Positions 25,198 through 33,959 of a stretch of 64,000 bases of DNA are shown here, piece after piece (positions within the stretch are counted from its first letter, which is position 1; the number at the start of each line of letters is the position of its first letter). Source of the stretch: Streptomyces bluensis (GTDB taxonomy: Bacteria; Actinomycetota; Actinomycetes; Streptomycetales; Streptomycetaceae); the NCBI RefSeq assembly GCF_014650715.1, contig NZ_BMVM01000001.1:868001-932000 (forward strand), read 5' to 3'. The notes below the pieces were generated by a model that did not search any database, was not told where the DNA came from, and saw only the letters and a program-made list of their open reading frames with translations. The position numbers and the translations under genes were made by a program.

Positions 25198-26106
25198 ATG
25201 AAGTTCCAAGGAGTGCTGTTCTTCCCGGTCACGCCGTTCTCCGCAGACGGCTCACTGGACGAGGAACGGCTCGCCCAGCACATCGAGGCCGGCGTCACCG
25301 CAGGTGCGGGAGCCGTCTTCGTCGCCTGCGGCACCGGTGAGTTCCACGCACTGTCCGCCGACGAGATCGAACGGGCCACACACGTCGCGGTCACCACGAC
25401 CGCCGGGCGCACGCCCGTCCTCGCCGCCGCGGGCGGCCCCGTGCCGGTCGCACGCGACCACACCACCCGCATCGAACGCGCGGGCGCCGACGGCATCCTG
25501 CTGCTGCCGCCCTACCTGGTGAACGCACCGCAACAGGGCCTGGTCCGGTACGTCAGAGAAGTGACGGCGGCCACGAGCCTGCCGGTCGTGTTCTACCAGC
25601 GCGGCACGGCCCGCCTCACCGAGGCCACCGCCGCCGAGATCGCCGCGCTGCCGTCCGTCGCCGGCCTCAAGGACGGCCTCGGCGACATCGAGCGCATGCA
25701 CCGCATCGTCCGGGCGGTACGTGCCGTGCCGGGCACCGAGGACTTCCAGTTCTTCAACGGTCTGCCCACCGCCGAGATGACCGCATCCGCCTACCGAGGG
25801 ATCGGCGTCGAGCTGTACTCCTCCGCGGTGTTCGCCTTCGCCCCGGAGATCGCGACGGCGTTCCACCGCGCCCTGGCCGAGGGCGACGACACACTGGTCG
25901 CCACGTTGCTCGACGAGTTCTACAAGCCTCTCGTCGAACTCCGCGACGAGGTTCCCGGATACGCCGTCTCGCTGGTCAAGGCCGGAGTGACCCTCCGCGG
26001 CCTGGACGTCGGCGGCGTGCGGGCACCCCTGCTCGACCCCACTCCGGAGCACAGGGACCGGCTGACGAAACTGATCGACCGCGGGCTGGAGGCGATTCAC
26101 GCATGA
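25198..26106 (+). CDS. kdgD: 5-dehydro-4-deoxyglucarate dehydratase
   Basis: The 302-residue member of the dihydrodipicolinate synthase family has the N-terminal motif FPVTPFSADGSLD, FVACGTGEFHALS, the catalytic Tyr in VFYQRG and Schiff-base Lys158 in AGLKDGLGD. The G-E-F motif and the partner gene mark it as 5-dehydro-4-deoxyglucarate dehydratase (2,5-dioxopentanoate forming) rather than DapA. ATG 25198 has GAGGGAGA upstream; an in-frame start 48 bp earlier lacks one. It is translationally coupled (ATGA) to glucarate dehydratase. A later step would need 2,5-dioxopentanoate dehydrogenase, which is not adjacent. Confidence 0.92.
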   Translation: MKFQGVLFFPVTPFSADGSLDEERLAQHIEAGVTAGAGAVFVACGTGEFHALSADEIERATHVAVTTTAGRTPVLAAAGGPVPVARDHTTRIERAGADGILLLPPYLVNAPQQGLVRYVREVTAATSLPVVFYQRGTARLTEATAAEIAALPSVAGLKDGLGDIERMHRIVRAVRAVPGTEDFQFFNGLPTAEMTASAYRGIGVELYSSAVFAFAPEIATAFHRALAEGDDTLVATLLDEFYKPLVELRDEVPGYAVSLVKAGVTLRGLDVGGVRAPLLDPTPEHRDRLTKLIDRGLEAIHA

Positions 26107-27371
26107 GCACCACCCTGGGGGCCCCCGGGACCCGTATCCGCGAACTGATCGTCACCCCGATCGCCTTCCGCGACCCGCCCCTGCTCAACGCGACCGGCGT
26201 CCACGAACCGCTCGCCCTGCGCTGCGTCCTCCAACTCGTCCTGGAGGACGGCACGGTGGGCCTCGGCGAGTCAACGGGCGGCGAGGTACGCCTGGAACGG
26301 CTCCTGACCGCCGCGAAGGCAGTCGTCGGCTTGGATGTCTTCGACACGACCGCCGTCTGCGCCGCGATCGACGCCGCTCTCCTGCCCACGGTGCCCAGTT
26401 CGCACGAGCGCGGCTGGACCACCTCGGCCGTCGAGGTGGCCTGCCTCGACGCGCAGGGCAAGCTGCTCGGGCGTCCGGTCAGCGATCTGCTGGGGGGCAC
26501 GGTCCGCGACTCGGTGCCGTTCGCGGCGTACCTGTTCTACAAGTGGGCCGAGCATCCGGCGCTGGACGGCCGCCCGGCCGTGGGCGACGACTGGGGCGAG
26601 GCGCTCGACCCGGCGGGCGTCGTCGAGCAGGCCCGGCTGATGCAGCAGCGGTACGGCTTCCGCTCGTTCAAGCTGAAGGGCGGGGTGTTCCCGCCGGACG
26701 AGGAGATCGCCGCCGTCCGGGCCCTCGCGGAGGCGTTCCCCGGCCGGCCGCTGCGCCTGGACCCGAACACGGCGTGGACGGTGGAGACGTCGAAGTACGT
26801 CGCCCGCGCACTCGACGGTGTCCTTGAGTACCTGGAGGACCCGACCCCGACGATCCCCGGCATGGCCGAGGTCGCCAAGGACTCCCCGATGCCGCTGGCC
26901 ACCAACATGTGCGTGGTCGCGTGGGAACACCTGAGGCCCGCGATCGAGCAGAACGCGATCCAGGTGCTCCTCACGGACCACCACTACTGGGGCGGGCTGC
27001 GACGGACCCGTGAACTGGCCGCGGTCTGCGAGGTGTTCGGCATCGCGCTGTCGATGCACTCCAACTCGCACCTGGGCATCAGCCTCGCCGCGATGACCCA
27101 TGTCGCCGCGACCATCCCCAACCTCGACCACTCCTGCGACACGCACTACCCGTGGAACTCGGCCGACGACGTGATCGTCCCGGGCGCCCTGGAACTGCGT
27201 GATGGAGCGGTCGCGGTCCCCACGGGTCCCGGCCTCGGCGTGGAGCTCGACCACGAGGCCCTCGACCGCCTGCACCGCCTCTACCTTGACTCCGGGATGC
27301 GGGCCCGCGACGACACCGGCTACATGCGCCGTGTCCAGCCGGACTACGAGCTGAGGCTCCCCCGCTGGTGA
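26103..27371 (+). CDS. gudD: Glucarate dehydratase
   Basis: The 422-residue enolase-superfamily enzyme shows the hallmarks of D-glucarate dehydratase: the FKLKGG lysine motif (K-x-K, about residues 191-193), metal ligands in LRLDPNTAW, a ligand in LEDPTP, and the Asp-His dyad region with LTDHHYWGG and MHSNSHLGIS. It converts D-glucarate to 5-dehydro-4-deoxyglucarate, the substrate of the preceding kdgD product. ATG 26103 overlaps the kdgD stop by 4 nt. No glucarate transporter or regulator is next to the pair. Confidence 0.92.
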   Translation: MSTTLGAPGTRIRELIVTPIAFRDPPLLNATGVHEPLALRCVLQLVLEDGTVGLGESTGGEVRLERLLTAAKAVVGLDVFDTTAVCAAIDAALLPTVPSSHERGWTTSAVEVACLDAQGKLLGRPVSDLLGGTVRDSVPFAAYLFYKWAEHPALDGRPAVGDDWGEALDPAGVVEQARLMQQRYGFRSFKLKGGVFPPDEEIAAVRALAEAFPGRPLRLDPNTAWTVETSKYVARALDGVLEYLEDPTPTIPGMAEVAKDSPMPLATNMCVVAWEHLRPAIEQNAIQVLLTDHHYWGGLRRTRELAAVCEVFGIALSMHSNSHLGISLAAMTHVAATIPNLDHSCDTHYPWNSADDVIVPGALELRDGAVAVPTGPGLGVELDHEALDRLHRLYLDSGMRARDDTGYMRRVQPDYELRLPRW

Positions 27372-27457
27372 CCCCTGCCGGGTCTGCGGGGACGTGCAAC
27401 CTCGGCGCAACGTGACAGCGGGTTGGCTGGAACCGCCGACCCGAGGAGCGATGCCCC

Positions 27458-27877
27458 GTGACCGAACCGGAGACCACCCCGCAGACCACGCCCGCAACCA
27501 CCCCACAGGCCGTCCCGCGGACCGGCGTCGTCCCCCGCGTCGAACTGACCCCCGCGGCCGCCGACCTCGTCCGGCGGCTGCGTGCCGCTCACGGGCCGCT
27601 GATGTTCCACCAGTCGGGCGGCTGCTGTGACGGCAGCGCGCCCATGTGCTACCCGGAGGGCGAGTTCCGTACGGGCGGCTCCGACGTGCTGCTGGCCGAG
27701 TTGGCGGTCGAGGGTGTGGAGGAGCGGGTGTCGTTCTGGATGTCACGGAACCAGTACGAGGTGTGGAGCCATACGCGGCTCATCGTCGACGTCGTCGAGG
27801 GCCGGGGCAGCGGCTTCTCCCTGGAAGCACCCGAAGGAGTGCGTTTTCTGATCCGTTCCCGAGTCGTCGACGCCTAG
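27458..27877 (+). CDS. DUF779 family protein
   Basis: The 139-residue protein of the DUF779 family has a Thr/Pro-rich N-terminus of about 28 residues, then the conserved FHQSGGCCDGSAPMCYP segment with three cysteines, and SFWMSRNQYEVWSHTRLIVDVV near the end. GTG 27458 follows GAGGAG. Members often sit beside acetaldehyde or other aldehyde dehydrogenase genes; here no such gene is adjacent. The Cys cluster suggests metal or thiol chemistry, but function is unknown. Confidence 0.85.
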   Translation: MTEPETTPQTTPATTPQAVPRTGVVPRVELTPAAADLVRRLRAAHGPLMFHQSGGCCDGSAPMCYPEGEFRTGGSDVLLAELAVEGVEERVSFWMSRNQYEVWSHTRLIVDVVEGRGSGFSLEAPEGVRFLIRSRVVDA

Positions 27878-27953
27878 CCACCGTCATGGCGCCCGGTGTC
27901 TGGTGCACTGCCCGTGAGTGCTGGGACAGTTGACGAGACATCAGGGGGGCGCC

Positions 27954-29192
27954 GTGACGCGTCGGATCGGACGGTTCAGAACGGCACTGACGGTTCTCGC
28001 GGTCTGGAACGTGCTGGCCGGTGCCGCCCTCGTGGGCGCGGCGCCGGCCAGTGCCGCGCCGGCCGCCACCGAGGTCGCGCCGGGCGTCGAGTACACCGAC
28101 TTCGACATCGTGGCGGCAAAAGGTGTGGCGCACGCCCATGTGCTGAGCATCGATCTGCGCGCCCCGCACGTACGGGTCGGTCTCCTGTACCCCGGGGTGG
28201 TGGCGGCACGGGCCGCCGTCTCACAACTCGCCGACACGGCGGGTGCCGTCGCGGGGATCAACGGCGACTTCTTCAACATCACCGAGACGCAGCACCCGGG
28301 CGTCGAGGCCACGGGCGCGCCGGTCGGCCCGGCGGTCGCGGACGGGCGCCAGCTCAAGGCCGCGGTCCCGAACGGCCAGCGCTTCGGCCCGGCCCTGCCG
28401 CCCGGCACGACCACCGAGGAGGTGTTCGGCGTCGGGACCGACCGCACGGCCCGCCTGGACCGGCTCGCGCTCGACGGCTCGATCGGGACGGACGAGGGGG
28501 ACCTGCCGCTGCGCGGCCTCAACCAGTACGCGCTGCCGGAGGGTTCCATCGGCGCGTTCACCTCGGACTGGGGCGATGTCTCCCGGGAGCGGGCGGTGTG
28601 CGGCACGGACACGGACCGGTCGGCGCCGTGCAGCACGGACACCTATGAGGTGACGGTCACTGACGGCCGGGTGGTGGCGACGGCCGGGTCTCCGGGCCGG
28701 GGACCCATTTCCTCCGGCACCACCGTCCTGGTCGGCCGGGAGGCGGGCGCCCAGCAGTTGCGCGAGCTGTCGGCGGGCGAGCGGGTCACGGTTCGGCACC
28801 GGCTCGTGGCGGCGAAGGCGCGCGTCCCGTACGCCTTCGCGATCGGCGGCAGCCCGGTCCTCGCCGGCGGCCGGCCGCTGCCGGGCCTCGACGACACCGT
28901 CTCGGCCGTGCGCACGGCCGCCGGCATCGCGAACGGCGGGCGCCGGATGCTGCTGCTCGCCCTGGACGGGGCGCCCGAGTTCCGCACGGGACTCACCATC
29001 GCCGAGGTGGCCGAAACCATGCGCCGGTTGGGCGCGACGGACGCGTTCGGCCTGGACGGCGGCGGTTCGAGCACGCTGGTCGCACGCGAACCGGGCGCGA
29101 ATAGCGTCTCCGTGTGGAACCACCCCAGTGGCGGCGCCGAACGCCCCGTACCGAACGGCATCGGGGTGTTCTCACGCCAAGAACACCCCTGA
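27954..29192 (+). CDS. Secreted phosphodiester glycosidase family (NAGPA-like) protein
   Basis: The 412-residue secreted protein has a signal peptide to about residue 36 and a NAGPA-type domain with AGINGDFFNI, RTAAGI and a late ALDGAPE...GLDGGGSSTLV, signatures of phosphodiester glycosidases. It may trim sugar-phosphate diesters in exopolysaccharide or teichoic-acid-like polymers. GTG 27954 was chosen because GGGGGG stands 6-11 nt before it and the signal peptide starts there; an in-frame GTG at 27918 is less well placed. Confidence 0.82.
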   Translation: MTRRIGRFRTALTVLAVWNVLAGAALVGAAPASAAPAATEVAPGVEYTDFDIVAAKGVAHAHVLSIDLRAPHVRVGLLYPGVVAARAAVSQLADTAGAVAGINGDFFNITETQHPGVEATGAPVGPAVADGRQLKAAVPNGQRFGPALPPGTTTEEVFGVGTDRTARLDRLALDGSIGTDEGDLPLRGLNQYALPEGSIGAFTSDWGDVSRERAVCGTDTDRSAPCSTDTYEVTVTDGRVVATAGSPGRGPISSGTTVLVGREAGAQQLRELSAGERVTVRHRLVAAKARVPYAFAIGGSPVLAGGRPLPGLDDTVSAVRTAAGIANGGRRMLLLALDGAPEFRTGLTIAEVAETMRRLGATDAFGLDGGGSSTLVAREPGANSVSVWNHPSGGAERPVPNGIGVFSRQEHP

Positions 29193-29205
29193 GGTCTGGC
29201 GGGTG

Positions 29206-29400
29206 TCACGGTTTGAGGCTGCTCACGATGTCCGCCGTGGCCGTGAGCCCGTTGTGGATGGTCGGGGCCATGCTCGAACTGGCCAGATAGAAGCCGAGCA
29301 GCATGCAGACCACGGCGTGCGAGAGCTTCAGCGTGCCATTGCGCAGGAACACCACCGCCAGGACCAGAAGCAGCACTACCACCGAGATGGAAACGGCCAT
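29206..29400 (-). CDS. Small conserved hydrophobic protein
   Basis: The 64-residue membrane peptide has a strong N-terminal transmembrane helix (Val/Leu-rich, residues 2-19), a short basic loop, then a second hydrophobic stretch HAVVCMLLGFYLASS and a polar tail ending Leu-Lys-Pro. ATG 29400 has AGGAGG eight bases upstream; a TTG two codons earlier is possible. Similar short two-helix proteins occur in many Streptomyces genomes without known function. It is convergent with the glycosidase gene, 13 bp away. Confidence 0.7.
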   Translation of the reverse strand: MAVSISVVVLLLVLAVVFLRNGTLKLSHAVVCMLLGFYLASSSMAPTIHNGLTATADIVSSLKP

Positions 29401-29517
29401 CGTCAACCTCCTCCGCCACGTCCGCTTCGCGGCGTTCGGCCGTAAGTGTGGCGTAGCGGAGGGTTCGTCCGGGCGGCTGACGTGTCCTCCGAACGTGTGG
29501 TGTCCGCTTCCGCGGCC

Positions 29518-30381
29518 CTACGGCCGCTCGTGCGCGTCCAGGAACGCCTGGAGTCCCGCGAGATCATCGGTGTTGAGGTGGTCGACACCGGCGGCGAGGA
29601 GTTCGCCCCACAGCGCGTCACGGGCCGGGCCCGGCTGGTCGGGCGTCGCCCAGAAGCGGATCCGCTGGCCTCGCGCGTGCGCCCTGGAGACGATGTCGCG
29701 CAGCTTCGCCCGCTCGGCGTCCGGGAACGGGCCCACGCCCTGCCAGGTGAAGTTGAGCGTCCAGTTGTCGCTGATGAGCGGGACGAACGACGCGGGCGCG
29801 GAGCTGCCGAGGTCGGCGAGGCGGCCGTCGTAGAAGGCGCGGCGCACGGTCTGCGCCTCCATGGGCGGCCGGGCGGCGCGGTCGCCGGAGATGACGGCGG
29901 TGACCGGGCACGGGTACACGCGGCCGTGCGCGTACGTCGTGAACAGGTGCCGGTAGCGCGCAAGATGGCGGTCGAGTTCCAGGTAGGTCGAGGAGCCCTC
30001 GGTCTTGATGTCGATGAGGAGCTGCAAGGACCCCCGGTGCCCCCGGTACACGGACCCCCGGTTGGCCTTCACCCGGGCCGCGAGCGGATCGAGGTAGAGG
30101 GATTCGAGGGTGCGGGCCGGGTCGAGGTCCTCGGGGTCGTGGGCGACGAGGAGTTGTCCCTCGACGAGGTAGATGTCGGCCTCGACGCTTCCGAAGCGGT
30201 GGTCGAGGGCGTCGAAGAGGGGGCGCGGGTGCTCGTAGTCGTTGTGCGCGTGGGCGCGCCACAGCGGGCGCGGGCCGTGCTTCCCGTCGCCCGCCCACGC
30301 GTGGGCGGCGGGGAGGGCGACGGAACCCGCGAGGGCGGCGCCGAGGGTCGTGAGGGCTCTGCGGCGGGTGGTGAGGGCCAT
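29518..30381 (-). CDS. Tat-exported phospholipase C-like phosphodiesterase (GDPD/PI-PLC fold)
   Basis: The 287-residue exported enzyme has the N-terminus TTRRRALTTLGAA, a twin-arginine signal, with cleavage likely after AHAWA. The barrel opens with AHAHNDYEHPRPLFDAL and has VEADIYLVEGQLLVAHDPEDL, the metal and catalytic residues of glycerophosphodiester or phosphatidylinositol-type phosphodiesterases; LLIDIKTEG and LNTDDL follow. ATG 30381 has AGGGAGG upstream. It probably degrades phospholipid head-group diesters outside the cell. Confidence 0.82.
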   Translation of the reverse strand: MALTTRRRALTTLGAALAGSVALPAAHAWAGDGKHGPRPLWRAHAHNDYEHPRPLFDALDHRFGSVEADIYLVEGQLLVAHDPEDLDPARTLESLYLDPLAARVKANRGSVYRGHRGSLQLLIDIKTEGSSTYLELDRHLARYRHLFTTYAHGRVYPCPVTAVISGDRAARPPMEAQTVRRAFYDGRLADLGSSAPASFVPLISDNWTLNFTWQGVGPFPDAERAKLRDIVSRAHARGQRIRFWATPDQPGPARDALWGELLAAGVDHLNTDDLAGLQAFLDAHERP

Positions 30382-30512
30382 GTTCTGCCTCCCTGGAAGT
30401 GCCGTACCGGACGCCAGTGAGTATGGAGTCCTGTACGCCCCAAAGCGCAGTGCTGTGCGGGCAATTGGCCGGACTGCCGTCCTCCGTTCACTTCGTCCGT
30501 GCGGTGCACACG

Positions 30513-30544
30513 GAAAAGCCCGCCTGAGGTGGGGCGGGCTTTTC
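30513..30544. terminator. Rho-independent terminator (bidirectional)
   Basis: GAAAAGCCCGCC and GGCGGGCTTTTC form a perfect 12-bp stem with an 8-nt loop, with A and T runs on the two sides so that it can work in both directions. It lies 45 bp past the stop of the minus-strand acyl-CoA dehydrogenase operon and ahead of the phosphodiesterase gene. Confidence 0.88.
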
Positions 30545-30588
30545 ATGGCCTTCTCGTGGGCGTTACGCAGGCTTCTCCCAGGTGTACG

Positions 30589-31722
30589 TCAGGGTGCGGG
30601 CAGGTCGACCAGTTCGGCCAGCGCCGCGCGGTGGCCGCCGGCCGTGCCGTACGCGATCGCGTCGGCCTTGGCGCGCTTGAGGTACAGGTGCACGGGGTGC
30701 TCCCACGTCATGCCGATCCCGCCGTGCAGCTGGAGTGCCTCCTCGGCGGCGTGGACCGCGACGGGCGCCGCGTAGGCCTGGGCCACGGCCACCGCCACGT
30801 CGGTGTCGTCGCTGCCCGTGGCGAGGGCGTCGGCGGCGTTGCGGGCGGCCGCCCGCAGGCTGACGAGTTCCAGCCACAGCTGGGCGAGCCGGTGCTTGAG
30901 TGCCTGGAAGCCGCCGACGGGCCGGTTGAACTGCCTGCGCTCCTTCAGATAGCGGACCGTCTCGGTCAACGCCCATTCGGCGAGGCCGAGTTGTTCGGAG
31001 GCCAGCAGCCCGGCTCCGGCACGAAGGGCGCGTCGTACGGCGGGTTCGGCGTCGCCGAGACGACGTCCCTGTGCCCCGTGGAGGACGACCTTCGCGAGTG
31101 GGCGGGTCAGGTCCAGGGACACCCGGGGTATGACGGTGGCAGCGGAGGCGTCGACCGCGTACAGCCCGCCGTCGTCCGCGGGAACGAGCAGCACGTCGGC
31201 GACGGCCGCGTCCGCGATGGCGGTCAACTCCCCGTGGAGTGTGCCGTTTTCCTGCCGTACGACCTTGTAGGGGCCGCCCGGCGCGGTGTTCAGCGCGACG
31301 GCGAGGGCGCCGATGGTCCGTCCCGACGCCAGTTCGGCCAGCAGGTCCTCGACGCCACCACAGGCCAGCAGGGCCTCGGTGGCGACGACGGCGCTGGTGA
31401 GGTACGGCACGGGGGCGACCGCGCGGCCCAGCTCCTCCAGCACGACGGCGGCTTCACGGTGAGTGGCGCCCTGGCCGCCCCGCGCCTCGGGCACCAGCAG
31501 TCCCGCGAGGCCCATGTCAGAGGAGAGCGCCTTCCACAGCTCCAGGTCGTGCGGAGCGTCCGACTCGGTGCGCACGATCACGCCCGCCGCGTCGCAGTGG
31601 TCGTCGAGCAGGTCGCGGACGGCGGCGCGCAGCGCGTCCTCCTCCTCCGTGTAGAGCAGGTCGGGCCGCGTGTCCACGGGGCCGTCGGGGCTCTCGGGGC
31701 TCTCGGGGCTCTCGGGGCTCAT
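30589..31722 (-). CDS. Acyl-CoA dehydrogenase, second subunit type
   Basis: The 377-residue flavoprotein of the acyl-CoA dehydrogenase superfamily starts with repeated Ser-Pro-Glu triplets (residues 2-10). The C-terminal region has RRQFNRPVGGFQALKHRLAQ-type helices and LQLHGGIGMTWEHPVHLYLKRA, typical of the partner chain in heteromeric dehydrogenases such as mycobacterial FadE28. ATG 31722 overlaps the preceding dehydrogenase gene by 4 nt. I infer a heteromer with that product acting on a branched or ring-derived acyl-CoA. Confidence 0.86.
   Translation of the reverse strand: MSPESPESPESPDGPVDTRPDLLYTEEEDALRAAVRDLLDDHCDAAGVIVRTESDAPHDLELWKALSSDMGLAGLLVPEARGGQGATHREAAVVLEELGRAVAPVPYLTSAVVATEALLACGGVEDLLAELASGRTIGALAVALNTAPGGPYKVVRQENGTLHGELTAIADAAVADVLLVPADDGGLYAVDASAATVIPRVSLDLTRPLAKVVLHGAQGRRLGDAEPAVRRALRAGAGLLASEQLGLAEWALTETVRYLKERRQFNRPVGGFQALKHRLAQLWLELVSLRAAARNAADALATGSDDTDVAVAVAQAYAAPVAVHAAEEALQLHGGIGMTWEHPVHLYLKRAKADAIAYGTAGGHRAALAELVDLPAP
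31689..31721. repeat. Tandem 9-bp repeat encoding Ser-Pro-Glu
   Basis: CTCTCGGGG is repeated about three and a half times across the first codons of the acyl-CoA dehydrogenase gene, encoding Ser-Pro-Glu units. Such repeats can gain or lose copies in frame, changing only the length of the disordered N-terminus. Confidence 0.7.
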
Positions 31723-32900
31723 CGGGCGAGGTCCTTCCAAGCGACGTCCTTGTCGGTGCGCGGCTCGGCGGGCAGCCCGAGGACGCGCTCGGCGACGATG
31801 TTCAGCAGGACCTCGCTGGTCCCGCCCTCGATGCTGTTGCCCTTGGAGCGCAGGTAGCGGTAGCCGGCGTCACGGCCGGTGAAGTCCACGAGTTCGGGGC
31901 GCCGCATCGTCCAGTCGTCGTACGACAGGCCCTCCTCGCCGAGGAGTTCGACCTCCAGACCGCTGATCTCCTGGTTGAGGCGGGCGAACGTGAGCTTCAT
32001 GCCGGAGCCCTCGGGGCCGGGCTGGCCCACGACGAGTTGCTGGCGCAGCCGTTCCCCGGTGAGCCGGGCGACCTCGGCCTCGACCCACAGCGTCAGCAGC
32101 CGCTGGTGGTGGTCGTGCGTGCGCAGCTCGGGGCGTTCGCGCCAGGTCCTCGCGACCGGGCCGATCATGCCGCCCTCGCGCGGCAGCCGCATGCCGCCGA
32201 TGGAGACGCGCTCGTTCATCAGCGTGGTCTGTGCGACCCGCCAGCCGTCACCGATCTCGCCGAGGCGGCGCGCGTCGGGGATGCGGACGTCGGTGAGGAA
32301 CACCTCGTTGAACTCGGCCTCGCCGGTGATCTGCCTGAGTGGACGGACCTCGACGCCCGGGTCGGTCATGTCGCAGACGAAGTACGTGATGCCCCGGTGT
32401 TTGGGCACGTCCGGGTCGGTGCGGGCGATGAGGATCGCCCAGCGGGCCAGATGAGCGCTGGACGTCCACACCTTCTGCCCGTTGACCACCCATCTGTCAC
32501 CTTGCCGCACGGCACGCGTACCGAGCGCGGCGAGGTCGGACCCTGCGCCCGGCTCGCTGAAGAGCTGGCACCAGACCTCCTCGCCGGTCCACAGGGGGCG
32601 CAGGAAGCGTCGCTTCTGCTCGTCCGTGCCGAAGCCGAGGATGGTGGGCGCGGCCATGCCGAGGCCGATACCGATGCGCCGGGGGTCGTTGTCGGGGGCG
32701 CCCGCGGCCTCCAACTCGGCGTCCACGACGGCCTGGAGGGAGCGCGGCGCGCCGAGGCCGCCGAGTCCCTCCGGGTAGTGCACCCAGGCCAGTCCCGCGT
32801 CGAAGCGGGCCCTGAGGAAGTCCAGGCGCCCGGTGGTGGCGGGTGGGTGGGACGCCAACAACTCCTGGGTGCGGCGGCGCAGTTCGGTCGCGTCGGTCAT
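31719..32900 (-). CDS. Acyl-CoA dehydrogenase
   Basis: The 393-residue acyl-CoA dehydrogenase has the substrate/FAD segment FSEPGAGSDLAALGTRA, the VNGQKVWTSSAHLA loop and the C-terminal SIEGGTSEVLLNIVAERVLGLP. Overall it resembles FadE29-like chains that pair with a second, unlike chain. Its ATG overlaps the upstream oxidoreductase gene by 4 nt, and its stop overlaps the next dehydrogenase, so three proteins are made from one coupled message. Confidence 0.9.
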   Translation of the reverse strand: MTDATELRRRTQELLASHPPATTGRLDFLRARFDAGLAWVHYPEGLGGLGAPRSLQAVVDAELEAAGAPDNDPRRIGIGLGMAAPTILGFGTDEQKRRFLRPLWTGEEVWCQLFSEPGAGSDLAALGTRAVRQGDRWVVNGQKVWTSSAHLARWAILIARTDPDVPKHRGITYFVCDMTDPGVEVRPLRQITGEAEFNEVFLTDVRIPDARRLGEIGDGWRVAQTTLMNERVSIGGMRLPREGGMIGPVARTWRERPELRTHDHHQRLLTLWVEAEVARLTGERLRQQLVVGQPGPEGSGMKLTFARLNQEISGLEVELLGEEGLSYDDWTMRRPELVDFTGRDAGYRYLRSKGNSIEGGTSEVLLNIVAERVLGLPAEPRTDKDVAWKDLAR

Positions 32901-33874
32901 ACCGCTTCCCCCTCGGCCGGTCCGGGGACCACGACGACCCGGCCGGTGGTGCTGCCGTCGGCGACCCGCTGTACGGCGCCGGCCGCCCCGCCGAGCGGCA
33001 CACGCTCGCTGACCAGCGGTTTGATCGCTCCCCGCGCGGCCAGTTCGGTGAGCTGCTCGTGGCAGTGCAGGACCAGCTTCGGGTTCCGGGTGCGGTACAG
33101 GCCCCAGTGCAGGCCCAGGATCGAGTAGTTCTTCACCAGGGCGTGGTTGAGGGCCGGGCTGGGGATCGATCCGCTCGCGAAGCCGACGACCACGATCCGG
33201 CCCTCGAAGGCGACGACCTTGGCGGACTGTGTGTACGCCTCCCCGCCGACCGGGTCGTAGATCACGTCGGCGCCGCGTCCGCCGGTGGCCTCCTTCACCG
33301 CCGCGACGACGTCCTCGGTGCGCCGGTCGACGACGACGTCGCAGCCCAGCTCCCGTGCCACGGCTGCCTTGCCGGCCCCGCCGACGACACCGATGACGGT
33401 GGCGCCCGCGGCCTTGCCGAGCTGCACGGCGGCGCTGCCGACTCCTCCCGCGGCAGCGTGGACGAGCAGCGTCTCCCCCGCCTCAAGACGGGCCCGCCGG
33501 TGCAGGCCGAACCAGCCCGTCTGGTAGCCGATGTGCAGCGCGGCGGCCTCGGCGTCGTCGAGCGCCTCGGGCGCGGGCAGGACGGCCGCGGCGTCCGCGA
33601 CGGTGTATTCGGCGAGTCCGCCGTACGGCAGCGCGGGGGTGGCGAGGACCCGGCGCCCGTCCTCGGTCTCGCCGCAGATCTCCACGCCGGGCGTGAACGG
33701 CAGCGGGGGCCTGACCTGGTAGTGCCCGCGGCACAGCAGCGCGTCCGGGAAGTTGATGTTCGCCGCGCGCACCTTCAGCAGGACCTGGCCGTCGCCGGGC
33801 GTGGGCCGTTCGACGTCGGCGAGCCGCATCACCTCGCTCGGCTCGCCGTTCTCGTGCACGTGCCATGCCTGCAT
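32897..33874 (-). CDS. NADPH:quinone oxidoreductase family protein (zinc-free MDR)
   Basis: The 325-residue medium-chain dehydrogenase/reductase of the quinone oxidoreductase branch has the nucleotide-binding motif VHAAAGGVGSAAVQLGKAAGATVIGV (about residues 146-171) and lacks the zinc ligands of alcohol dehydrogenases. It is first in a coupled operon with two acyl-CoA dehydrogenases. It may reduce an enone or enoyl-CoA intermediate in the same pathway; the real substrate is unknown. Confidence 0.87.
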   Translation of the reverse strand: MQAWHVHENGEPSEVMRLADVERPTPGDGQVLLKVRAANINFPDALLCRGHYQVRPPLPFTPGVEICGETEDGRRVLATPALPYGGLAEYTVADAAAVLPAPEALDDAEAAALHIGYQTGWFGLHRRARLEAGETLLVHAAAGGVGSAAVQLGKAAGATVIGVVGGAGKAAVARELGCDVVVDRRTEDVVAAVKEATGGRGADVIYDPVGGEAYTQSAKVVAFEGRIVVVGFASGSIPSPALNHALVKNYSILGLHWGLYRTRNPKLVLHCHEQLTELAARGAIKPLVSERVPLGGAAGAVQRVADGSTTGRVVVVPGPAEGEAV

Positions 33875-33959
33875 GGGGCCTCCACAGGACTGCGTCGTCT
33901 GAGCGGGGTCGCCCGTGCATACTAAGCGGTCGCTTGCCCCTGGGGGAACCTCAGGGGCG

